A stretch of DNA of 5,990 bases from Flavobacteriaceae bacterium (GTDB lineage: Bacteria > Bacteroidota > Bacteroidia > Flavobacteriales > Flavobacteriaceae). A program made the position numbers and the translations under genes. How positions within the stretch are numbered: position 1 is the first letter of the stretch; each line of letters starts with the position of its first letter. This document shows positions 1-5,577 of the stretch, in pieces. The stretch is from NCBI GenBank assembly GCA_030618945.1, contig JAUXCI010000164.1:1-5990 (forward strand), in the 5' to 3' direction. Under the pieces are notes generated by a model, which worked only from the letters and a program-made list of their open reading frames with translations, did not search any database and was not told where the DNA came from.

Positions 1-116
1 AAACCTACGATGGAATTCACAGAATCACTTTTGTTATTGACGAAAATGGCATTATTGAAAATATCATCATAAAAGTGAAGACAAAACACCACACCGCACA
101 AATTATGGAAGGATAA
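1..116 (+). CDS. bcp: C-terminal end of a Bcp-type (thioredoxin-dependent) peroxiredoxin, 5' truncated by window edge
   Basis: This is the last 37 codons of a plus-strand gene whose start and catalytic cysteines lie left of the window. Complete codons begin at position 3 and the TAA stop is at 114-116. The readable peptide begins TYDGIHRITFVIDENG and ends with KVKTKHHTAQIM followed by EG. That matches the C-terminal part of the Bcp/PrxQ peroxiredoxin family: a G-I-x-R-x-T-F-V-I-D strand, then a turn, then a K-V-K-x-x-x-H-x-x-Q-I-x end. Family members are cytoplasmic thiol peroxidases that reduce hydrogen peroxide and organic hydroperoxides using thioredoxin. The gene is followed at once by the hairpin at 115-149, so it ends its transcript here. 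Family identification rests on a short tail, and active-site residues cannot be checked. Confidence 0.8.
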   Translation, partial: TYDGIHRITFVIDENGIIENIIIKVKTKHHTAQIMEG

Positions 117-149
117 AAAAAAAGGATGGATTTAAAACCATCCTTTTTT
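115..149. terminator. Bidirectional intrinsic terminator between convergent genes
   Basis: A perfect 6-bp GGATGG/CCATCC stem (124-129 with 138-143) encloses an 8-base loop. A run of nine A precedes it (115-123) and six T follow it (144-149), so each strand reads as a GC-containing stem followed by a U tract. It overlaps the TAA stop of the peroxiredoxin gene and lies 3 bases beyond the stop of the convergent gene at 152. It therefore suits both genes as a Rho-independent terminator. The A and T runs can also pair and lengthen the stem. Confidence 0.9.
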
Positions 150-151
150 AT

Positions 152-1612
152 TTAATCTGCTTTTCGTTTGCTTTCATGCCTCCTTCTGTTGTAGCCAAAC
201 AAACGTTTGTCTTTGATTATTTTGGGAACACCATCGGGTAGCATTTCTTCCCATCCCTTTTTTCCTCCAACAATCATTTTAAAAGCTTTTCTAGAAAATA
301 TTTCTAAAATTTCAGGATCAAATTTAGTCAGATCCGCAATTCTTCCGTTAAATTTGAAATACTTGTACAACTCTTTCATCCTGGGATGTACTTTTAGACT
401 GGCACTCGTTATAATTTCACCAGTTTCAAGGTCCTTCAAAGGGTACAGGTAAATTTTCAAATCCTTATAAAAAAGTTTACCAAAGGCTTCGAGTACTCCT
501 CCGCTTAAATCTCTGTAATATTTTTCATCAAAAATCTGGATCAGATTGTATACGCCCATGGCTAAGCCCATCCGGGCTTTTGTAAATTCAGAGAAATAAT
601 CAACAAGTTTATAATATTCCTGAAAATTGGTGATCATAACCGTTTGACCCAGGGAGCAAAGTAATTCCGCCCTATCTAAAAAATCTCTTTCGTTAATCTT
701 TCCTTCAGATCTTAAATTAGCCAAAGTAATTTCAAAAATCACATGTGTGTTCGCTTCTGTAACTCTTTTGTCAGAAAAGAACATTTTTTTCGATTCTTCA
801 TAAATCTCCATATTAACCCTTGTTACAGGTCGGTAACTTCCACGTAAAGCGAGAATGTTTTTTTTGTAAAGTTGCTGTGCAGGCAATAAATTATTTCCTT
901 CCGGCCCAAACATAACAGCATTGGTCATTCCATTTTTCAGTAAATGCAAGCTCATTAACCTGTTGTCTACATACATAAATCTCGGACCTGAAAAATCAAC
1001 CATATCAATTTCAATGGTATCATGTCCTATATTATCATGGAAGGATTTCAAAAGATCCTTAGGATTGTCATTTAAATAAAAAGCACCATAAATCAGATTA
1101 GCACCCAACATACCTAATGTTTCTTGCTGCAATCTTGATTCATTCTCTTTGAAGCGAACGTGTAAAACTATTTCGTTGTAATCTTCAAGTGGGTCCATCT
1201 GGAACCTTATTCCAACCCATCCATGTCCTTTGAAGTTCTTGGCAAAATCAATAGTGGTTACTGTATTGGCGTAAGAAAAGAATATTTTGTTAGGATGCTT
1301 GTCGCGATCTAAGCGGTCTTCAATCAGTTCAACTTCATGATGCAGCATCTTTCTCAAACGAGATTCTGTAACATAGCGCTGATCAGTTTCTATTCCATAG
1401 ATGGCGTCTGAAAAGTCTTTGTCATAAGCTGACATAGCTTTTGCAATGGTACCTGATGCTCCTCCGGCTCTGAAAAAATGCCGTACCGTTTCCTGACCGG
1501 CACCTATTTCTGCAAAAGTTCCATAGATATGCTCATTCAAATTAACTCTAAGTGACTTGTGCTTTACCGATAGAACATGTTCTAGTTCTTTATCACCTTT
1601 AATAAATGCCAT
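152..1612 (-). CDS. Conserved protein of unassigned function (486 aa); sometimes mislabelled in databases
   Basis: A soluble-looking 486-residue protein with no signal peptide and no convincing membrane segment. I recognise the family from many bacteria, including cyanobacteria and Bacteroidota. Shared blocks include YGTFAEIGAGQE at 30-41, GGASGTIAKAMSAYD at 50-64, SDAIYG at 68-73, GHGWVGIRFQ at 129-138 and LLCSLGQTVMITN at 317-329. As I recall, members carry inconsistent automatic labels such as TonB-dependent receptor or nicotinate-nucleotide adenylyltransferase. The sequence supports neither: there is no signal peptide, plug or barrel. The only adenylyltransferase-like string, HDNIGH at 192-197, lacks the surrounding N-terminal GxFxPxHxGH context. 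The tail from residue 469 is strongly basic. An in-frame TTG at 1642 would add ten residues, but I prefer the ATG at 1612. The family match begins just after it, and a promoter box (1630-1637) lies between the two, so the TTG would fall upstream of the transcript start. The gene is transcribed alone, downstream of pntB on the same strand with a 107-bp gap. Confidence 0.8.
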   Translation of the reverse strand: MAFIKGDKELEHVLSVKHKSLRVNLNEHIYGTFAEIGAGQETVRHFFRAGGASGTIAKAMSAYDKDFSDAIYGIETDQRYVTESRLRKMLHHEVELIEDRLDRDKHPNKIFFSYANTVTTIDFAKNFKGHGWVGIRFQMDPLEDYNEIVLHVRFKENESRLQQETLGMLGANLIYGAFYLNDNPKDLLKSFHDNIGHDTIEIDMVDFSGPRFMYVDNRLMSLHLLKNGMTNAVMFGPEGNNLLPAQQLYKKNILALRGSYRPVTRVNMEIYEESKKMFFSDKRVTEANTHVIFEITLANLRSEGKINERDFLDRAELLCSLGQTVMITNFQEYYKLVDYFSEFTKARMGLAMGVYNLIQIFDEKYYRDLSGGVLEAFGKLFYKDLKIYLYPLKDLETGEIITSASLKVHPRMKELYKYFKFNGRIADLTKFDPEILEIFSRKAFKMIVGGKKGWEEMLPDGVPKIIKDKRLFGYNRRRHESKRKAD

Positions 1613-1629
1613 ACCTGAATCTTTTTGAG

Positions 1630-1637
1630 CAAATATA
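1630..1637 (-). promoter_or_regulatory. Bacteroidota-type -7 promoter element for the 486-residue gene
   Basis: The minus strand reads TATATTTG, an exact match to the Bacteroidota sigma-factor -7 consensus TAnnTTTG. It ends 17 bases upstream of the ATG at 1612, so transcription would start near 1622-1625 and leave a leader of roughly 10-13 bases. I do not see a clear TTG -33 element at the usual distance; the nearest is TTC. The call therefore rests on the -7 box and its position. It decides the start codon, because the alternative TTG (1640-1642) lies upstream of it. Confidence 0.5.
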
Positions 1638-1675
1638 ATCAAGATTTAGATAAGAATAGTTTTTTACATTATTAT

Positions 1676-1702
1676 TTACACCCTCAACAGAGGAGGGTGT
1701 AA
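1676..1702 (-). other. Perfect 10-bp intergenic hairpin, likely pnt transcript 3' end
   Basis: TTACACCCTC (1676-1685) and GAGGGTGTAA (1693-1702) are exact reverse complements separated by a 7-base loop. The element lies 17 bases past the stop of pntB. In that orientation it is followed by an A-rich stretch rather than a U tract, and in the other orientation no U tract follows either. It is therefore not a canonical intrinsic terminator. It may be a 3' end that stabilises the pnt mRNA, a factor-dependent stop, or a protein-binding palindrome about 40 bases upstream of the promoter of the next gene. The structure is certain; its role is inferred. Confidence 0.45.
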
Positions 1703-1719
1703 GCCATAAGATTCGAATT

Positions 1720-3111
1720 TTACATGTTTTTTAATTCGTGTACTAGTTTTGTCAAAACATCTTTGGCATCGCCAAAGAGCATGGAAGTTTTCTGGTTATA
1801 GAACAATTCATTCTCAATTCCTGCATAGCCTGGATTCATACTTCGTTTGTTGATAATAATACTTTTTGAATTTTCAACATCAAGAATTGGCATGCCGTAA
1901 ATAGGGCTGGCGGGATCATTGTGAGCAGCAGGGTTAACAACGTCATTAGCTCCAACAACCAATACAGCATCGGTGTTTTGGAATTCAGAATTGATGTCTT
2001 CCATTTCAATCAGTTTGTCGTAATCTACGTTGGTCTCGGCCAGTAATACGTTCATATGACCAGGCATTCTTCCTGCTACAGGATGAATGGCATATTTAAC
2101 TCCAACCCCCTTTTTTTCCAGTAATAATTCAAGTTCATGAATAACATGTTGTGCTTGCGCTACAGCAAGACCGTAGCCAGGAACAATTATAACTTTGTTC
2201 GCATAATTTAACATTATTGCAGCATCGCTGGGTGTTGTTTTCTTGATGGTTCCCAAAACAGATTTGCTGGTGGCATCTGAATCCACCGTTCCTTCACCAA
2301 AAGCACCAAAAATAACACTGGCCAAGGGCCTGTTCATAGCGTCACACATTGCAAGGGTTAGAATGGTACCTGCTGAGCCTACTAAAATACCACCGGTTAA
2401 CATGACCATATTACCGTATAGGAATCCGCCAAAAGCTGCGGCTAATCCAGTAAATGAATTGAGTAAAGAAATAACTACCGGCATGTCTGCTCCTCCAATA
2501 GGCAAAACAAATAAGACACCATAAGCAAGGGCAGCAAAAAATATTAGGTAAAGATAAATTTGACTATCAGTACCAGTTACAACCACATAAACTCCAAAGA
2601 GTAGAATAGCAGCCAGCATCATATTATTTAAAATATTATATTTTGGCAAGCGTATTGGTTTATTGAGAGTTCCATTCAGTTTTGCCCAGGCAATCATACT
2701 TCCAGAAAAGGAAATACTACCTATAATAACTCCGGCAATAATGGTTAAAATCGATAATTGTTCTCCTACATAATGATTGAATTCGATCAATCCAATAAGA
2801 GCAGCACTTGCTCCTCCCATTCCGTTAAATACGGATACGAGTTCGGGCATTTTGGTCATTCCCACTTTTCTGGCAATACCCCATCCTATGATGGTACCAA
2901 TTAGAATGGCCGCACCAATCAAATAATAAATTATTGAAGCCACTTCTCCCTGGTATAAAATAATTGTACCCAAAATGGCTAAGGTCATACCAAAGGCCGC
3001 AATTAAATTTCCTCTTCGGGCCGTTTCCGGATGGCCGAGCATTTTTAATCCCAAAATGAAAGTAACAGATGCGATCAGATAAATAAACTCTAGGCTGAAT
3101 ATATATTCCAT
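1720..3111 (-). CDS. pntB: NAD(P) transhydrogenase subunit beta (membrane plus NADP(H)-binding domain)
   Basis: This is the beta subunit of proton-translocating transhydrogenase, 463 residues against 462 in E. coli PntB. Residues about 5-260 hold roughly nine hydrophobic segments (domain II). They include a GADMPVVISLLNSFTG stretch whose D209 and N218 match E. coli beta D213 and N222. The soluble C-terminal domain III (about 290-463) binds NADP(H). It has a GYGLAVAQAQ fingerprint (G312, G314, A317), a VAGRMPGHMNVLLAE loop (345-359), GANDVVNP (387-394) and the K422-R423 pair expected to contact the 2'-phosphate of NADP. The E. coli proton-channel position beta H91 is N96 here; see the finding on PntAB. 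The ATG start shares its A with the TAA stop of pntAB (TAATG), which suggests translational coupling. It is the last gene of the operon. All key domain III residues are present, so the enzyme looks intact. Confidence 0.97.
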   Translation of the reverse strand: MEYIFSLEFIYLIASVTFILGLKMLGHPETARRGNLIAAFGMTLAILGTIILYQGEVASIIYYLIGAAILIGTIIGWGIARKVGMTKMPELVSVFNGMGGASAALIGLIEFNHYVGEQLSILTIIAGVIIGSISFSGSMIAWAKLNGTLNKPIRLPKYNILNNMMLAAILLFGVYVVVTGTDSQIYLYLIFFAALAYGVLFVLPIGGADMPVVISLLNSFTGLAAAFGGFLYGNMVMLTGGILVGSAGTILTLAMCDAMNRPLASVIFGAFGEGTVDSDATSKSVLGTIKKTTPSDAAIMLNYANKVIIVPGYGLAVAQAQHVIHELELLLEKKGVGVKYAIHPVAGRMPGHMNVLLAETNVDYDKLIEMEDINSEFQNTDAVLVVGANDVVNPAAHNDPASPIYGMPILDVENSKSIIINKRSMNPGYAGIENELFYNQKTSMLFGDAKDVLTKLVHELKNM

Positions 3112-3419
3112 TATTTTTTCTTTTTAAACATTTCCAACATTCGGTCGGTTACTACAAAGCCACCAACCACATTTAGGGTTCCCAGTAATACGGCAACAAA
3201 ACCCAGGGATAGTCCCAGGATATTATCTGGTTCAGCTCTAAGCATTACCAAAATAGCTCCAATGATTACTACCCCGTGAATTGCATTTGCTCCTGACATC
3301 AAAGGGGTGTGCAAAACTGCTGGGACGTGACCAATTACTTCAACACCTACAAAAATCATCAAGATGACAATGTAAATCATTTGAAGGTTTTCACTAATAA
3401 ATTCAATTAAGACATTCAT
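3111..3419 (-). CDS. pntAB: NAD(P) transhydrogenase subunit alpha-2 (small membrane subunit)
   Basis: A 102-residue membrane protein equal to the C-terminal membrane part of E. coli PntA. Here it is a separate gene, as in Rhodospirillum rubrum and Thermus. Three hydrophobic segments lie at about 13-31, 46-60 and 66-91, matching the three-helix alpha-2 layout and not the four helices of the fused E. coli form. The signature HTPLMSGANAIHG spans residues 37-49. GGFVVTDRMLEMFKK near the end corresponds to GGFTVTQRMLKMFRK of E. coli. H48 aligns with Thermus alpha-2 H42, the proposed proton-path residue; E. coli has serine there. The ATG is preceded by the A-rich AAAACAAATAAAT, a typical Bacteroidota leader without a Shine-Dalgarno site. 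It starts 11 bases after pntAA and its stop overlaps the pntB start by one base. Confidence 0.96.
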   Translation of the reverse strand: MNVLIEFISENLQMIYIVILMIFVGVEVIGHVPAVLHTPLMSGANAIHGVVIIGAILVMLRAEPDNILGLSLGFVAVLLGTLNVVGGFVVTDRMLEMFKKKK

Positions 3420-3430
3420 ATTTATTTGTT

Positions 3431-4531
3431 TTAAGTTTTTCTAATAACACCATCTTTAACGATTAAGGTTTCATCTGTTATTTCATCTTCCAAATCATAT
3501 TTGAAAGCATTATTCTCAGTGAGAAACATGATGAAATTGAACATATTTTTGGCATATAGATCACTAGCGTTGGTAGAAACGCTTTCAGGTGCTATAGTTG
3601 TTCCAAATATTTTTACGCCATTTTTTATAACAGGCTTATTAAACTTGCTTAGTTCACAGTTACCACCTTGTGCCGCCGCGAGATCGATTATAACGGAACC
3701 GTTTTTCATTTGTTTTACTTGATCTTCAGTTATTAATACTGGTGATTTTCGACCGGGAACCATGGCTGTTGTAATGACAAGATCAGCTTTAAATAAAGAT
3801 TGATCAACTGCCTCCTTTTGTTTTTTTGCATATTCGGGTGATGCTGCCTTGGCATAACCCTTTTCTGAGTCATCATCATTACCTTCTACAGTAATGAATT
3901 TGGCTCCAAGCGACTCAGCCTGTTCTTTAGTCTCCAATCTGATGTCAGTGGCTTCTACTATTGCACCCAGACGTTTCGCTGTGGCAATAGCCTGTAAACC
4001 TGCAACACCAACTCCATATATTAAAACTCTTGATGGGGTGATAGTCCCAGCAGCAGTCATCATTAAGGGGAATATTTTGGTCATTTCATAAGCTCCTTTT
4101 ATTACCGCCTTATAGCCTGCCAAATTACTTTGAGAGCTCAATACGTCCATATCCTGAGCTCTGGAAATTCTGGGAAGCGCATCCATAGAAAAGATGGTCG
4201 CTCCTTTATCAGCTATTTTTTTGACGATTTCGGGATGTGATTTATGGAAAAGCTGACATATAAGGATGTGTTTTTTGTCAATTAGTTTTAAGCCATCTTC
4301 ATCGAATGGATTAATTTTTACAAGAACGTCACATTCCTTATAAACGGCCCCTCTCATTTCAACAGTAGCACCTACTTCTTTATAGTCAGAATTTGTAAAT
4401 TTTGATGATGACCCTGCCTCGTCCTCAACGATTACTTCAAAGCCATTGTCAACGAGTAGTTTGGCAATTTTTGGAGATATTGAAACTCTTTTCTCGCTTT
4501 TTTCAGGCTCCTTTAATACACCTATTTTCAT
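3431..4531 (-). CDS. pntAA: NAD(P) transhydrogenase subunit alpha-1 (NAD(H)-binding domain)
   Basis: A 366-residue soluble subunit that binds NAD(H) and passes hydride to the NADP domain of PntB. It belongs to the alanine dehydrogenase/PNT family. The N-terminal half opens with MKIGVLKEPEKSEKRVSISP, typical of the family. The signature PRISRAQDMDVLSSQSNLAG (120-139) contains R121, Q126, D129 and S132, equivalent to R. rubrum R127, Q132, D135 and S138 around the nicotinamide. The Rossmann fingerprint IYGVGVAGLQA carries G173, G175 and G178, with D196 at the end of the second strand favouring NAD over NADP. AAAQGGNCE (285-293) is also conserved. Alanine dehydrogenase is ruled out by the following pntAB and pntB genes and by the RAQxMD motif. 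It is the first gene of the operon, with its ATG at 4531 and no strong Shine-Dalgarno. I could not identify its promoter with confidence in the 236-bp spacer. Confidence 0.96.
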   Translation of the reverse strand: MKIGVLKEPEKSEKRVSISPKIAKLLVDNGFEVIVEDEAGSSSKFTNSDYKEVGATVEMRGAVYKECDVLVKINPFDEDGLKLIDKKHILICQLFHKSHPEIVKKIADKGATIFSMDALPRISRAQDMDVLSSQSNLAGYKAVIKGAYEMTKIFPLMMTAAGTITPSRVLIYGVGVAGLQAIATAKRLGAIVEATDIRLETKEQAESLGAKFITVEGNDDDSEKGYAKAASPEYAKKQKEAVDQSLFKADLVITTAMVPGRKSPVLITEDQVKQMKNGSVIIDLAAAQGGNCELSKFNKPVIKNGVKIFGTTIAPESVSTNASDLYAKNMFNFIMFLTENNAFKYDLEDEITDETLIVKDGVIRKT

Positions 4532-4686
4532 GTTTTGAATTTTGATTTGGGGATAAATTTAGAATTTAAATAAAGTCTAAATACTGATATAAATCATTTT
4601 GTAACAAAGTAAACCAAAATAAATTAAAATGAAAATAGACGGAGGTAACTATAGAATTTTCATACTGAAATTAGAATGAATTATTG

Positions 4687-4721
4687 TTTGTCTATTAAAT
4701 ATTAATCTGGCCATATCTTTA
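4687..4721 (+). promoter_or_regulatory. Candidate Bacteroidota-type promoter for the MBL-fold gene
   Basis: TTTG (4687-4690) could serve as the -33 element and TATCTTTA (4714-4721) as the -7 element, one mismatch from TAnnTTTG. The 23-base gap is at the upper end of the usual range. Transcription would start near 4727, leaving about 40 bases of leader before the ATG at 4768. The surrounding DNA is so AT-rich that chance matches are likely, so this is only the best candidate I can see. Confidence 0.3.
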
Positions 4722-4745
4722 AGAATTATGCGTATTAAATGTTAA
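4693..4745. repeat. Pair of 13-bp direct repeats 40 bp apart
   Basis: TATTAAATATTAA at 4693-4705 recurs as TATTAAATGTTAA at 4733-4745, with 12 of 13 bases identical and a start-to-start distance of exactly 40 bases (about four helical turns). The first copy overlaps the spacer of the candidate promoter, and the second lies 22 bases upstream of the MBL start codon. Spacing in whole helical turns suits two sites for one regulator. In sequence this rich in A and T the match could also be chance. Confidence 0.3.
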
Positions 4746-4767
4746 ATTAGCGCAAATTATTTTTTGT

Positions 4768-5529
4768 ATGAAAATCACCTTTTTAGGCACTGGAACGTCA
4801 CAAGGAATTCCTGTTATAGGTTCCAAACACGAAGTTTGTTTGTCAAAGGATTTAAAAGATAAAAGATTGCGCTCTTCAATTTTATTGGAATGGGATAAAG
4901 GCACCTATGTGATTGATTGCGGACCTGATTTTCGGCAACAATTATTAAGAACAGGTCTTAATCATTTAAGTGGAATTTTGTTTACACACTTTCATGCAGA
5001 CCATACTGCGGGTTTGGATGATATAAGACCTTTTTCCCAACGATATGGAGAAGTTCAATTTTATTGTGATCAGGCGGTTGCGGCAAACCTTAAGGAAAGA
5101 TTTGCTTATATTTTTACAATAGAAGGTAGATATGCAGGTGCTCCTAAGGTATTTTTGAATGTGATTGGCAACAATCCGTTTGAACTATCCGGAAAAAAAG
5201 TGATTCCTATAGAAGTAATGCATGGCAATTTAAAAATATTGGCTTATCGAATAGACGATATGGCCTATATAACTGATGCGAAAAATATTGAGGAAGAAGA
5301 AATGAAAAAGTTAAATAATTTGGACGTACTTATTGTCAATGCCCTTCGAATTGAAGCTCACCCTACACATTTTAATTTAGAGGAAGCCCTGGATTTTATT
5401 GCAAAGGTCAATCCTAAAAGAGCTTATTTGACCCATATCAGTAGCCGCCTTGGATTTCACAAAAAAGTATCTGAACAATTACCTGAAAATGTGTTTCTTG
5501 CTTTTGACGGCCTAGAACTAAATGTTTAA
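4768..5529 (+). CDS. PhnP-like metallo-beta-lactamase-fold hydrolase, probable phosphodiesterase
   Basis: A 253-residue cytoplasmic MBL-fold enzyme close in length to E. coli PhnP (about 252), a cyclic ribose phosphate phosphodiesterase. The opening MKITFLGTGTSQGIPVIG is typical of the PhnP-like group. The dinuclear metal site is complete: H74, H76, D78 and H79 in HFHADH, H152 in MHGN, D170 in YITD and H223 in LTHIS. The HPTHFNLEEAL segment (198-208) and the C-terminal FDGLELNV align with PhnP. The separate structural zinc site of PhnP is mostly absent: Cys21, Cys23, Cys26 and His225 of E. coli correspond here to S19, H21, C24 and S226. There are no phn genes nearby, so phosphonate breakdown is unsupported and the real substrate is unknown. 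Bacteroidota homologues are usually annotated only as MBL-fold metallo-hydrolases. The start is the only ATG fitting the family N-terminus. The gene is alone and divergent from the pnt operon. Confidence 0.88.
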   Translation: MKITFLGTGTSQGIPVIGSKHEVCLSKDLKDKRLRSSILLEWDKGTYVIDCGPDFRQQLLRTGLNHLSGILFTHFHADHTAGLDDIRPFSQRYGEVQFYCDQAVAANLKERFAYIFTIEGRYAGAPKVFLNVIGNNPFELSGKKVIPIEVMHGNLKILAYRIDDMAYITDAKNIEEEEMKKLNNLDVLIVNALRIEAHPTHFNLEEALDFIAKVNPKRAYLTHISSRLGFHKKVSEQLPENVFLAFDGLELNV

Positions 5530-5556
5530 ATAAAAAGCTTTAATATAATTCAAGCT
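5528..5556 (-). terminator. Probable terminator of the formate dehydrogenase-type gene
   Basis: On the minus strand AGCTTGAAT and ATTAAAGCT (5556-5548 and 5544-5536) pair around a 3-base loop, with one internal G-A mismatch, followed by TTTTATTT. The hairpin is 21 bases beyond the stop codon at 5578, as expected for a Rho-independent terminator. It is AT-rich and thus weak. On the plus strand no U tract follows, so the MBL gene has no evident terminator of its own in the 48-bp convergent gap. Confidence 0.4.
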
Positions 5557-5577
5557 CAATTCATCAATCCAAAAGAT

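Noticed and set aside
992..1038. HDNIGH in the 486-residue protein as a nucleotidyltransferase HxGH site
   Set aside because: True adenylyltransferases carry GxFxPxHxGH near the N-terminus with a downstream ISSTxxR motif. This string is at residue 192 without that context.
2243..2524. Open reading frame on the plus strand opposite pntB
   Set aside because: It is antisense to well-conserved pntB codons and its translation resembles no protein. The same applies to the open frames at 207-452, 3501-3722, 3894-4091 and, on the minus strand, 4719-4904.
3431..4531. Alanine dehydrogenase as an alternative identity for pntAA
   Set aside because: The RAQxMD/SSQSN transhydrogenase signature and the directly following pntAB and pntB genes identify it as the transhydrogenase alpha-1 subunit.
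4554..4561. TAAATTTA on the minus strand as a -7 box for the pnt operon
   Set aside because: One mismatch to TAnnTTTG, but no TTG at the -33 position and very AT-rich surroundings. Similar strings are common here.
4629..4679. Small plus-strand ORF of 16 codons (MKIDGGNYRIFILKLE) in the divergent spacer, containing GGAGGTAA
   Set aside because: The Shine-Dalgarno-like string lies inside the ORF and no start codon follows it at a suitable distance. The peptide is too short to judge, and nothing else supports translation.
4758..4766. TATTTTTTG just before the MBL start as a -7 box
   Set aside because: It has three bases instead of two between TA and TTTG, and its transcript would begin inside or after the start codon.
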